Assembly: GCA_045543495.1 (NCBI GenBank)
Contig: JAZQMO010000066.1
Span: 1-64,000, forward strand
DNA length: 64,000 nt
Direction of reading: 5' to 3'
From: RGIG5579 sp045543495
GTDB lineage: Bacteria > Bacillota > Clostridia > Oscillospirales > SIG627
Positions 41,191-48,751 of the stretch are shown piece by piece. Every line of letters starts with the position of its first letter. The first letter of the stretch is position 1. The notes under the pieces were generated by a model. That model made no database searches. It saw only the letters and a list, made by a program, of their open reading frames with translations, and had not been told where the DNA came from. The position numbers and the translations under genes are program-made.

Positions 41191-41226
41191 CTTCCTTATG
41201 AGAAGTCTCGCAAAGTCGTCTTTTTT
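41191..41226 (-). repeat. Right terminal inverted repeat of the element
   Basis: Mirror of the left end. It also forms its own 11-bp hairpin TGCGAGACTTC / GAAGTCTCGCA (41184-41212) and ends in T6, so it could act as a terminator. Confidence 0.75.
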
Positions 41227-41233
41227 GTGCTTT

Positions 41234-42604
41234 TTATTGGGGAAGCTTGGGCTTTAAGTCGGCGGGAATGGGAGAGGTGTACTTGCCGCCTGTTTTCTCG
41301 GTATGCTCCTTCTTTGCCTGAATCAGCTCCTCGGGTCTGTCCATCAGGCGCATCAGGGATGCGGCAACAGCCTTGCCCGCCCACAGAGCGGATCTCTTGG
41401 CATAGCTGCCTCGGCTTTGGGAGGTACTCTGCCAGCTGTGGCCGGGAGTTCCGATCACCCAGGTGCCCACGTGCATCTGCACCGTAGGAACCACCCAGCT
41501 GACATCTGCCGTATCGGTAGAGCCGCCGTGTGCCACGGGAGGAGCGGGATCCTTCACAAAGGTAGAGAAGGGAGGAAGGGTCTTGGCTTCGTCACTGAGC
41601 TTCATAGTAGCCTGCAAGGCCTTACCGAAGGCCAATTCTTCTTCGGTGGGAACGGGAAGAGGAATGTCGTGCATGGCTTCGTTTGCAATCTTTTGCAGGG
41701 TGGGAATGGTGATCAGATTGGAGTAAGCGCTGGTGACCTTGGAGGTAAATTCGGTTTCGGTCATGGTAGCGGCTCCCTTAGCCAAAAGATCTACTCTATC
41801 CTTTAATTCCAATACCTCCTGACAGGTGGTGGCACGGATCAGATAGGTGACCGAAGCGTGAGACTGCACCATATTGGCGGCGGTTCCGCCGGTGTCGGTA
41901 ATGGCGTAGTGGATTCTGCTGGTGGGGAGCATATGCTCACGAAGGAACTGGCAGCCGATGTTCATCAATTCCACCGCATCCAGTGCGCTTCTTCCCTGAT
42001 GGGGAGCGGCGCCTGCGTGGGCGGTGATGCCCTTGAAGTCGTAATCAACGTGAATGTTGGCCAAGGCGGGACGGGTGCGCACCATATACATGCTTTCGGG
42101 GTGCCAGCTGACAATGGCGTCAATCCCGTCAAAAGCGCCGTCACGGGCCATAAAGACCTTTCCGCCGCCGCCTTCCTCTGCGGGACAACCGAAAAGGGTA
42201 ATGCTGCCCTTTCCTGTTTTTTCAATGTATTTCTTGACAGCAAGCACCGCCGCCAGAGAGCCTGCGGCAAACAGATTGTGCCCGCAGCCGTGGCAGGTAT
42301 CCTGATCGGGAATGGGTCTTCTCTCAGCAACCTCCCCCTCCTGACTCAGGCCGGAAAGGCCGTCAAACTCTGCCAAAACACCAAGGCTGGGGGAGCCGGT
42401 GCCGAAGCTTGCCTTAAAGGCGGTGGGAATTCCAACCAAATTTCTCGTTACGGTAAAACCGTTTTCTTCCAATTTTTCTGTCAAAAGCTTGGAGGCACTC
42501 ACCTCAGCAAAGCAAAGCTCGGGCTTTGCCCAAATGGTATCGGAAACCTCGCAAAGCTCTTCTTTTTTTTCGTCAATGACGGATAAATATTCTTCGTACT
42601 GCAT
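41234..42604 (-). CDS. M20-family amidohydrolase (AbgB-like)
   Basis: 456 residues from the ATG at 42604 with SD AAGGAGG; upstream starts lie on the promoter. M20 features: DTCHGCGHN (metal site), CPAEEGGGGKVFMARDGAF (catalytic Glu), AHAGAAPHQGRSALDAV (dimerisation domain) and a final PGHSWQSTSQS. The closest style is AbgB / p-aminobenzoyl-glutamate hydrolase, which opens amide bonds of acyl- or aroyl-amino acids. Substrate not proved. It ends 8 bp from the MITE-like element. Confidence 0.88.
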   Translation of the reverse strand: MQYEEYLSVIDEKKEELCEVSDTIWAKPELCFAEVSASKLLTEKLEENGFTVTRNLVGIPTAFKASFGTGSPSLGVLAEFDGLSGLSQEGEVAERRPIPDQDTCHGCGHNLFAAGSLAAVLAVKKYIEKTGKGSITLFGCPAEEGGGGKVFMARDGAFDGIDAIVSWHPESMYMVRTRPALANIHVDYDFKGITAHAGAAPHQGRSALDAVELMNIGCQFLREHMLPTSRIHYAITDTGGTAANMVQSHASVTYLIRATTCQEVLELKDRVDLLAKGAATMTETEFTSKVTSAYSNLITIPTLQKIANEAMHDIPLPVPTEEELAFGKALQATMKLSDEAKTLPPFSTFVKDPAPPVAHGGSTDTADVSWVVPTVQMHVGTWVIGTPGHSWQSTSQSRGSYAKRSALWAGKAVAASLMRLMDRPEELIQAKKEHTEKTGGKYTSPIPADLKPKLPQ

Positions 42605-42626
42605 AATGTCCTCCTTCTTTTTCCTC

Positions 42627-42655
42627 ATTTTATCTTTATTCCCAAGGAAAGTCAA
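42627..42655 (-). promoter_or_regulatory. SigA-type promoter of the M20 gene
   Basis: Minus strand: TTGACT (42655-42650), 17-bp spacer, TAAAAT (42632-42627). Confidence 0.7.
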
Positions 42656-42776
42656 GCATTTTTGGCGAAGAATGGTAAGAGACGGGATCGATTCTATCCG
42701 AAAACAGATAAAATATTTTGAAACTACTTGCGAAAAAATGGCTTTGAGAGTAAACTGTTTTCAGTAGGAGGAAAAA

Positions 42777-43418
42777 ATGAAAACCTATTTGTTTGATTTT
42801 GACGGAACTCTTGTGGATTCCATGCCCGCCTTTACCAAAACCATGCTGGGAATTTTGGATCGGAGCGGGATTTCCTACGGGCCTGATCTGATTCGTGCCA
42901 TCACCCCCTTGGGTGTGGTGGCCTCCGCCCGTTATTTTATGGATTTGGGCGTAAAAAAAACGGAGCAGGAGCTTATCGAGGAAATGGCAAGGGAGCTTTT
43001 GGAAGCGTATCTGTATACCATTCCCGCCAAGGAAGAGGTGAAAGAAACCCTCACGGCTTTGAAACAAAGGGGGTATTCACTCAATGTACTCACTGCAAGC
43101 CCCCATATATCCTTGGATCCTTGCCTGAAAAGGCTCGGCCTTTGGGACTTGATGGATCACGTGTGGTCCTGTGATGATTTTGCCACCTCAAAATCCGATC
43201 CCGAGCTTTATGGAACCGTGGCGGCGTGTCTTGAAAAAAAGCCCGAAGAGATCCTCTTTTTTGACGATAATTACAAGGCCAATGAAACGGCAAAGAAGGC
43301 GGGGCTTGTCACCTGCGGCGTGTTTGATCTCTCCTCGGCAGAGGAGGAAGAGGCCATTCGTTCCCTTTGTGATTACTATGTGCGCTCCTTTTCCGAAATC
43401 TTGAAAATTGAGTCTTAA
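42777..43418 (+). CDS. HAD-family hydrolase (phosphoglycolate phosphatase-like)
   Basis: 213 residues with HAD motif I FDFDGTLVDS, a helical cap (~15-80), motif II NVLTASPH, the motif III Lys in TSKSDPELY and motif IV ILFFDDNYKANETAKKAG. This is the Gph/PgmB-like subclass I cap; the substrate cannot be predicted. SD AGGAGG. Monocistronic, ended by a bidirectional terminator. Confidence 0.9.
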   Translation: MKTYLFDFDGTLVDSMPAFTKTMLGILDRSGISYGPDLIRAITPLGVVASARYFMDLGVKKTEQELIEEMARELLEAYLYTIPAKEEVKETLTALKQRGYSLNVLTASPHISLDPCLKRLGLWDLMDHVWSCDDFATSKSDPELYGTVAACLEKKPEEILFFDDNYKANETAKKAGLVTCGVFDLSSAEEEEAIRSLCDYYVRSFSEILKIES

Positions 43419-43427
43419 CCAAAAAAG

Positions 43428-43459
43428 AAAAATTGCCATCGAAGGATGGCAATTTTTTT
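43428..43459. terminator. Bidirectional terminator
   Basis: AAAAATTGCCATC / GATGGCAATTTTT with GAAG loop, between the converging HAD and DUF11 genes. Confidence 0.9.
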
Positions 43460-43465
43460 GTGTGC

Positions 43466-44320
43466 TCAGGCGATCACATTTCCCGATACCACAAGGGTCA
43501 CGCTTCCGGGGGTCGTGGTCCAAAGACCCGTGGCGATGTCTTGGGTGAAGGTGGCGGCGGGAACCGAAATGAGGCCGGAAATGGTGGTGAAGGCGCCGGT
43601 TGCCTCGTTGTAGGCGTAGCCCTCAGGCTCTGTCAGAGCCGTGCCGTTCAAGGTGACCGTAAGATCGGTGAGACGGGGATCAAAGGTATCGCTGATCACC
43701 ACGTTGTCCTCGGGCCCTACGGCGCTGTTTCCGCTGTTTTCAATGACAATGGTGTAGGTGATCCTGCCGTTGTCCGTTACGGTAGCGGGGGAGAGGGCTT
43801 TGGTCAGGGTGATATCGGGATCATCCGTCCGAGTGATGCTTTCCGTTGCCGTAGCCGTCTGCCCGCCACCTGTGACGGTCACGGTGTTGGTGATCACACC
43901 CCCTGCCTCAGGAGAGGCAAAGCCGTTTGCCTCGGCGGTGTAAAGAACGGTGGCCACACCCCCTGCGGGAATGGTAATGGGACCGATGACAAGTCCCCCT
44001 TGGGCAGTGGTGGTGGGAGAGGGCTGCAGTACGCCGTCAATAAAGTATTTCACACTTCCCTCCACATAGTCAAGCGGGATCAGGGTATCGGTGCCGAAGG
44101 GATAGGCTCCCAGATCGTCCGTCAGGGTCACCCCCGTAACGGGAGCGGTGCCCGTGTTGGTCATGTTAATGGCATAGGTGATCTCAGAAGAGGTGGTATA
44201 TTCCTCCACAACGGCGGTTTTGGTGACGTTGAGGGTCTCCAGAATTTCGCCCGTGGTCACGTTGGAATTGACCGTGCCGCCGTTGTAGGTGAGAGTTGCT
44301 TGATTGAAAAATATTGCCAT
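43466..44320 (-). CDS. DUF11 repeat protein, possibly spore-surface
   Basis: 284 residues from the ATG at 44320 with SD AAGGAGG. Two DUF11-type beta modules are visible: ~30-130 (AVVEEYTTSSEITYAINMTN, TGVTLTDDLG) and ~150-270 (DITLTKALSPATVTDNGRI, VVISDTFDP). There is no signal peptide, membrane helix or sorting signal, so it is not a normal surface protein; a mother-cell-made spore coat or exosporium protein would need none. The candidate SigK promoter upstream fits this. Function not known. Confidence 0.8.
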   Translation of the reverse strand: MAIFFNQATLTYNGGTVNSNVTTGEILETLNVTKTAVVEEYTTSSEITYAINMTNTGTAPVTGVTLTDDLGAYPFGTDTLIPLDYVEGSVKYFIDGVLQPSPTTTAQGGLVIGPITIPAGGVATVLYTAEANGFASPEAGGVITNTVTVTGGGQTATATESITRTDDPDITLTKALSPATVTDNGRITYTIVIENSGNSAVGPEDNVVISDTFDPRLTDLTVTLNGTALTEPEGYAYNEATGAFTTISGLISVPAATFTQDIATGLWTTTPGSVTLVVSGNVIA

Positions 44321-44359
44321 GGATTTCCTCCTTGTAATTTGCAGGTTTTCCCTGCACTT

Positions 44360-44387
44360 CATCTTATGCGCCGTCTGCCTTTTTTGT
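44360..44387 (-). promoter_or_regulatory. Candidate SigK promoter of the DUF11 gene
   Basis: Minus strand: AC (44387-44386), 17-bp spacer, GCATAAGATG (-10 CATAAGATG at 44368-44360), one base off CATAnnnTA. A TGCAGG / CCTGCA hairpin follows in the leader. Confidence 0.5.
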
Positions 44388-44411
44388 CCGTTTTATAAAA
44401 TTGCATCAATT

Positions 44412-44441
44412 GGTATAAAAATAGAAAAAGAGCACATACTA
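44412..44441 (+). promoter_or_regulatory. SigG-type promoter of the four-helix protein gene
   Basis: GGTATA (44412-44417), 17-bp spacer, CATACTA (44435-44441), the exact SigG/SigF -10, 28 bp before the ATG. Confidence 0.6.
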
Positions 44442-44469
44442 CGAAAAAAAGAAAAGGATAGGTACCAAA

Positions 44470-44904
44470 ATGATCGAAAAAGATACGATCCGTTTGCTTC
44501 GCGAGTGTGATGCAGGAGTCAAAATGGGAATTTCCTCCATTGAGGATGTGATGGATAAGGTGAAGAATGAGGAGCTTCGCACCCTTCTTCTCAACTGCAA
44601 AAGAGCCCACGAGGACTTGAACGAGGAGCTTCAGAAAAAGCTGAATTCCTACGGGGATGAAGGAAAAGAGCCGGGCATGATGGCCAAGGGTATGAGCCGT
44701 ATGAAAACGGAAATGAAGATGATGATGGAGGAATCGGATCAGACGGTTGCGGATCTGATGACCGATGGCTGTGATATGGGAGTCAAAAGCCTGTCCCGCT
44801 ATCTCAATCAGTACAAGGCGGCCGAGGAGGATGCCAAAAATATGGCAAAGAGACTCATTTCCCTGGAGGAAAAGCTTGCCGTTGATATCCGAAAGTTTTT
44901 GTAA
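44470..44904 (+). CDS. Four-helix-bundle (DUF2383-like) protein, probably forespore-expressed
   Basis: 144 residues, nearly all helical in long amphipathic stretches (~1-30, 33-60, 68-100, 103-143), like ferritin-like DUF2383 proteins; E, H and D residues are spaced loosely and no clean di-iron ExxH set is evident. A Met-rich turn (GMMAKGMSRMKTEMKMMM) is notable. SD GGATAGG. The SigG-like promoter points to the forespore. Followed by a terminator. Biochemical role unknown. Confidence 0.72.
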   Translation: MIEKDTIRLLRECDAGVKMGISSIEDVMDKVKNEELRTLLLNCKRAHEDLNEELQKKLNSYGDEGKEPGMMAKGMSRMKTEMKMMMEESDQTVADLMTDGCDMGVKSLSRYLNQYKAAEEDAKNMAKRLISLEEKLAVDIRKFL

Positions 44905-44942
44905 AAAACCGACTTGAGACCGAAAAGAAAAGTCTTTCATCC

Positions 44943-44982
44943 AAAAAAATGCGGAAAGAGAAAAGTCCTTCCGCATTTTTTT
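44943..44982 (+). terminator. Intrinsic terminator
   Basis: AAAAAAATGCGGAA / TTCCGCATTTTTTT with a 12-nt loop, 39 bp after the four-helix gene stop. Confidence 0.8.
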
Positions 44983-45042
44983 CTTTTCCTGTAATTCAAA
45001 ATCAAAAAATCAAAGAATTTGCAGAACCACAAGCTGTTTTTG

Positions 45043-45071
45043 TTGACGAAACAAGGGGGATACAATATAAT
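45043..45071 (+). promoter_or_regulatory. SigA-type promoter of the D-glutamate operon
   Basis: TTGACG (45043-45048), 17-bp spacer, TATAAT (45066-45071), 51 bp before the dat ATG. The same frame is open from 44949, but that start lies upstream of the promoter. Confidence 0.75.
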
Positions 45072-45122
45072 AAAAGGGTGTTGAAATCGGTTTTTCCCAA
45101 AAAAATAGGCAGAGGTGCAGAA

Positions 45123-45965
45123 ATGAAAAAACTCGGGTATTACAACGGATTTTTCGGCGAGCTGGAGGAAATGAGCGTCCCCATGAACGATAGGGTCTGC
45201 TATTTCGGCGACGGCGTTTACGATGCCACCTACAGCCGCAATTACAAGATCTTTGCTCTGGAGGAGCACATTGACCGCCTGTATAACAGCGCCGCTCTTT
45301 TGAAGATCGAGATCGGTCAGACCAAGGAAGAAATGAAAGCCATTTTGCAGGAAATGGTCAACAAAATGGATACGGATGCCAATTTCGTCTATTGGCAGGT
45401 GACCCGTGGCACGGGAGTGAGAAATCATGTTTTCACCACCGACGGCTCAAAGGCCAATCTTTGGATCACCATCGTTCCCAAGCCTATTGTGGATACCTAT
45501 AAAAAGATTCGGCTCATCACTATGGAGGACACCCGTTTTCTCCATTGCAATATTAAGACCTTGAACCTGATCCCCGCCGTAATGGCAAGTCAAAAGGCCA
45601 AGGAGGCAGGGTGTGATGAGACCGTTCTTCATAGAGGAGATAGGGTGACCGAGTGTGCCCACAGCAATGTGCATATCATCAAGGACGGTGTTTTTGTAAC
45701 CGCTCCCACCGACCACCTGATCCTCCCCGGCATTGCCCGCGCTCACCTGATCGCAGCCTGCAAAAGGCTCGGCATCGGGGTGGATGAGACCCCCTTCACC
45801 ATCAAGGAAATGATGGAGGCCGATGAGGTCATCGTCTCCTCCTCAGGCTCCCTTTGCCTTGCGGCAGAAGAAATCGACGGCCAAAGAGTGGGAGGAAAGG
45901 CTCCCGAAATTTTGAAACTGCTTCAGGATGAGGTGCTCCGTGAATTTACGGAGGCCACCAATTAA
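45123..45965 (+). CDS. dat: D-amino-acid transaminase
   Basis: 280 residues, fold type IV PLP aminotransferase. GYYNGFFGELEEMSVPMNDR and FGDGVYD open the protein; the PLP lysine is in NIKTLNLIPAV; LHRGDRVTECAHSNVHIIKDG and LILPGIARA follow, all close to the Bacillus D-AAT pattern rather than to branched-chain transaminases. It interconverts D-Ala + 2-oxoglutarate and pyruvate + D-Glu. Start chosen from the promoter position and SD GAGGTG. First gene of a seven-gene operon; the next starts 9 bp later. Confidence 0.9.
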   Translation: MKKLGYYNGFFGELEEMSVPMNDRVCYFGDGVYDATYSRNYKIFALEEHIDRLYNSAALLKIEIGQTKEEMKAILQEMVNKMDTDANFVYWQVTRGTGVRNHVFTTDGSKANLWITIVPKPIVDTYKKIRLITMEDTRFLHCNIKTLNLIPAVMASQKAKEAGCDETVLHRGDRVTECAHSNVHIIKDGVFVTAPTDHLILPGIARAHLIAACKRLGIGVDETPFTIKEMMEADEVIVSSSGSLCLAAEEIDGQRVGGKAPEILKLLQDEVLREFTEATN

Positions 45966-45974
45966 GGAGAGAGT

Positions 45975-47042
45975 ATGACACAAAAGGAAATGACCGCCCT
46001 CAATCTGGGCCAAAGCTTGGATGATCTCGCCAATTTAGACCCCCGAGGCTACGGTGTGTGTAAAATTCTGTATCAGGCCTCCCGAAGCCTTGCAGGCGGC
46101 CCCACCTGTATGAACGGAGCCAAAAAGCTATGTGAGACCCTGAAGGCAGGAGATTTCGTTTATATTATGACGGGCTTTGTTCTGCGCCCCTTCAAAAAAG
46201 CGGAAATGGATGGCATCGTCAGCTCTGTGCTTCTTTGCAGAGCGCTGGTGAAGGCCTTTGACGTAAAGCCCATCATCGTTTGCCCCGTGGATAATGAAAA
46301 GGCCGTCAGAGCCTTGGCGGGCTGTGTGGGCCTGCATTTGCAGGAGGATTTCACCGCTCTGGCCGAAATTCCCGTTTCCATGGGAATGTTTCTGTTCACC
46401 AAGGATGTCGCCGAGGCCGAAGGGGAGGCAGACCGCCTCTTAAAGCTCGCACCGCCGAAGGCCGTTATCAGTATTGAGTGCCCCGGTGCCAATGAAAAGG
46501 GCGTTTATCACAATGCCACGGGTCTGGATGTAACCGAGCTTGAGGCCAAGCAGGATATTCTGTTTGAAAAGGCGCAGAAAATGGGTGTTTTGGATCTTGC
46601 CATCGGCGATCTCGGCAATGAGATCGGAATGGGCGCCATCTCCGATACCTTGAAAGACTATATCCCTTATGCCGCCGAGGGCAGGTGTCGCTGCGGCTGC
46701 GGAGGGGGAATTGCCGCCCGCACCAAGGCGAATAACCTCATTACCGCCACCGTGTCCGATTGGGGCTGCTATGCGCTCATTGCCGCCCTTGCCTTTCTGA
46801 TGGAAAACATCGATATTATGCACGATGCCGAATTGGAAAAGAGAAGTATGATCACCGCCTGTGAAAACGGTATGATCGATATGTACGGCTGGCTCATTCC
46901 CGCCATTGACGGCTTCGGCACCGAGATCAATCTGCCCATGGTGTCCCTTATGAGAGAAATGGTGAAAAGCGCCCTTTCCCTGAAGGAAACCTGTAAGACC
47001 TGGTTTGAAAAGGTAAATGAATTGGGATTTTTTGAACCGTAA
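45975..47042 (+). CDS. DUF4392 protein, D-glutamate cyclase C-terminal type
   Basis: 355 residues. Matches the DUF4392 half of animal DGLUCY, which cyclises D-glutamate to 5-oxo-D-proline: MTGFVLRPFKKAEMDG, SIECPGANEKGVYHNATGLDVT, DLAIGDLGNEIGMGA and CRCGCGGGIAARTKANNL are its conserved blocks, with a Cys cluster in the last. SD AAGGAGAG. In animals DUF1445 and DUF4392 are fused; here they are separate genes flanking pxpBC. I infer that this protein supplies 5-oxoproline to the 5-oxoprolinase. Confidence 0.85.
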   Translation: MTQKEMTALNLGQSLDDLANLDPRGYGVCKILYQASRSLAGGPTCMNGAKKLCETLKAGDFVYIMTGFVLRPFKKAEMDGIVSSVLLCRALVKAFDVKPIIVCPVDNEKAVRALAGCVGLHLQEDFTALAEIPVSMGMFLFTKDVAEAEGEADRLLKLAPPKAVISIECPGANEKGVYHNATGLDVTELEAKQDILFEKAQKMGVLDLAIGDLGNEIGMGAISDTLKDYIPYAAEGRCRCGCGGGIAARTKANNLITATVSDWGCYALIAALAFLMENIDIMHDAELEKRSMITACENGMIDMYGWLIPAIDGFGTEINLPMVSLMREMVKSALSLKETCKTWFEKVNELGFFEP

Positions 47043-47077
47043 GATCCCGCCTTTTTCTGTGGAAAAGAGAGGAGAGT

Positions 47078-47797
47078 ATGGAAAACATTCGTTTTCTCCC
47101 TTGCGGAGAGGGAGCCTTTACCGTAGCCTTTGATCAAAGGATCTCCGAGACGGTCAATCAAAAGATCCGCTATCTTGCCGCCGAGCTGGAAAAAGCAAAG
47201 CTTGCAGGAGTGGGGGAGACGGTACCGACCTTTTGCAGTCTTACGGTCTTTTTTGATCCCCTTGTGATTTCAAAGCAAAGTTTAAAAAATCAAATCCTCT
47301 CCCTGATGGGAGCCTATGAGGAGGGCATCGCTTCTGAGAAGCGGGTCTTCCTCGTTCCCGTTTGCTATGAGGGGGAGTTTGCCCCCGATTTAGAGGAGGT
47401 ATGCCGCCATACGGGCCTTTCCCGGGAGGAGGTCATACGCCGCCACACCGCCGAGGATTATTTAATTTATATGCTGGGATTTTTGCCCGGCTTTCCTTAT
47501 TTGGGCGGAATGGATCCTGCCTTGGAATGCCCGAGGCTTGATACCCCTCGCACAAGGATCCCCGCAGGTGCCGTGGGGATCGGGGGAAAGCAAACGGGCA
47601 TCTATCCCTTAGCCTCTCCCGGCGGCTGGCGCCTCATCGGGCAGACCCCCGTCAAGGTCTATGCCCCCGAGCGGGAGGAGCCCATTTTATATCGGGCGGG
47701 AGATGCCATTCGCTTCTATCCCATTTCCGTGGAAGAATACCAAAGGATCGAGGCAGAGGGCGGCCTTGCCATTGAGGTAAGGAGGGAAGAGAAATGA
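47078..47797 (+). CDS. pxpB: 5-oxoprolinase subunit B (KipI family)
   Basis: 239 residues, cyclophilin-like carboxyltransferase subdomain 1. LPCGEGAFTVAFD, VPVCYEGEFAPDLEEV, MLGFLPGFPYLGGMDP and PRTRIPAGAVGIGGKQTGIYP are the PxpB/KipI signature. With PxpA and PxpC it hydrolyses 5-oxoproline to glutamate using ATP. The stop overlaps pxpC by 4 bp. Confidence 0.94.
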   Translation: MENIRFLPCGEGAFTVAFDQRISETVNQKIRYLAAELEKAKLAGVGETVPTFCSLTVFFDPLVISKQSLKNQILSLMGAYEEGIASEKRVFLVPVCYEGEFAPDLEEVCRHTGLSREEVIRRHTAEDYLIYMLGFLPGFPYLGGMDPALECPRLDTPRTRIPAGAVGIGGKQTGIYPLASPGGWRLIGQTPVKVYAPEREEPILYRAGDAIRFYPISVEEYQRIEAEGGLAIEVRREEK

Positions 47798-48741
47798 AAA
47801 TGACGATCCTGTCTCCCGGCCCCCTGACCACCGTTCAGGATCAGGGGCGCTTCGGCTATATGAATACGGGCTTTTCCCCGGGCGGCGCCATGGATCCGGA
47901 CGCCATGAAAAGAGCCAATCTTTTGGTGGGAAATCGGCTCGGAGAGGGTGTTTTGGAAATGACCCTGATGGGAATTACCGCCGAGTTTGACTGTGATACT
48001 GTCATCGGTATTACAGGGGCGGATATGTGCCCCACCGTAAACGGCGAGCCTGTGAATATGAATACTACCGTCTATGTGAAAAAAGGCTCCCGTCTGACTC
48101 TTGGCGCCGCCAAATCGGGAATGAGAGCCTACCTTGCCGTTTCAGGCGGCTTTGCCCTTGAGCCTGTGATGGGAAGCCTTTCCACCAATTTGAAATGTGC
48201 TCTTGGGGGCTTTCAGGGAAGAAAGCTTGCTGCGGGGGATGAAATTTGCCTGAAGCGGGAGACCGCCCCCTCCCAAATCTCGCCTCGCTTTATTGCCGCT
48301 CCAAACCTCGGAGGAAGAGACATTGCGCTTCACGTGATCCTTGGCCCGCAGGATGATTATTTTACCTCTGAAGGAATTGACAGCTTTTGCCAAAAGGCTT
48401 ATACTGTATCTGTCAACTCCGACCGTATGGGCATTCGTTTGGAGGGAGAAAGGATCGAGAATAAAAACGGGGTGGATATTATTTCCGACGGCATTGTTAC
48501 AGGCTCGGTTCAGATCCCGCCTGCAGGCGTTCCCATTATTATGATGGCCGACCGCCAAACCACGGGAGGTTATGCCAAAATTGCCACGGTGATCCGCCGT
48601 GACCTGTCCCTTCTTGCTCAGGCAAGACCGGGGGATCGGGTTCGCTTTTATCCCATTACAGAGGAAATGGCTCTTTTGACCCGCAAGGAGGAGTCATTGA
48701 AGGAAAGAAGGCTGACCGAGAAGTATCAGCCCTTGTTTTGA
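47794..48741 (+). CDS. pxpC: 5-oxoprolinase subunit C (KipA family)
   Basis: 315 residues, carboxyltransferase subdomain 2. Starts with SPGPLTTVQDQGRFGY, then FSPGGAMDPDAMKRANLLVG, YLAVSGGF and a C-terminal PPAGVPIIMMADRQTTGGYAKIATVI block, all classical PxpC/KipA. SD AGGGAAGAG. Couples to PxpB; followed after 10 bp by the DUF1445 gene. Confidence 0.94.
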   Translation: MKMTILSPGPLTTVQDQGRFGYMNTGFSPGGAMDPDAMKRANLLVGNRLGEGVLEMTLMGITAEFDCDTVIGITGADMCPTVNGEPVNMNTTVYVKKGSRLTLGAAKSGMRAYLAVSGGFALEPVMGSLSTNLKCALGGFQGRKLAAGDEICLKRETAPSQISPRFIAAPNLGGRDIALHVILGPQDDYFTSEGIDSFCQKAYTVSVNSDRMGIRLEGERIENKNGVDIISDGIVTGSVQIPPAGVPIIMMADRQTTGGYAKIATVIRRDLSLLAQARPGDRVRFYPITEEMALLTRKEESLKERRLTEKYQPLF

Positions 48742-48751
48742 AGGAGAATTT

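Larger units (their letters stand above)
40849..41226. mobile_element. MITE-like hairpin-array element
   Basis: 378-bp non-coding element filling the gap between two convergent genes. Its ends are inverted repeats (AAAAAAGACGACT ... AGTCGTCTTTTTT, 13 bp perfect, plus an inner 10-bp block CTTCTCATAA/TTATGAG-AAG after a variable 8-9 bp). Inside are a strong 12-14-bp hairpin (40889-40917) and a chain of short perfect hairpins (41018-41035, 41043-41057, 41125-41139, 41147-41155, 41163-41176, 41184-41212) joined by 7-nt linkers: GTGATAT and GTGTTAT in the left half, ATATCAC twice and ATAAAAC in the right half. An inner inverted repeat AGTGGTATT / AATACCACT marks the centre. No transposase, so non-autonomous if mobile. 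No clear target duplication was seen. Confidence 0.7.

Noticed and set aside
44949..45122. 58-residue N-terminal extension of the D-amino-acid transaminase
   Set aside because: It would start upstream of the promoter and inside a terminator, and family members start at the equivalent of 45123.
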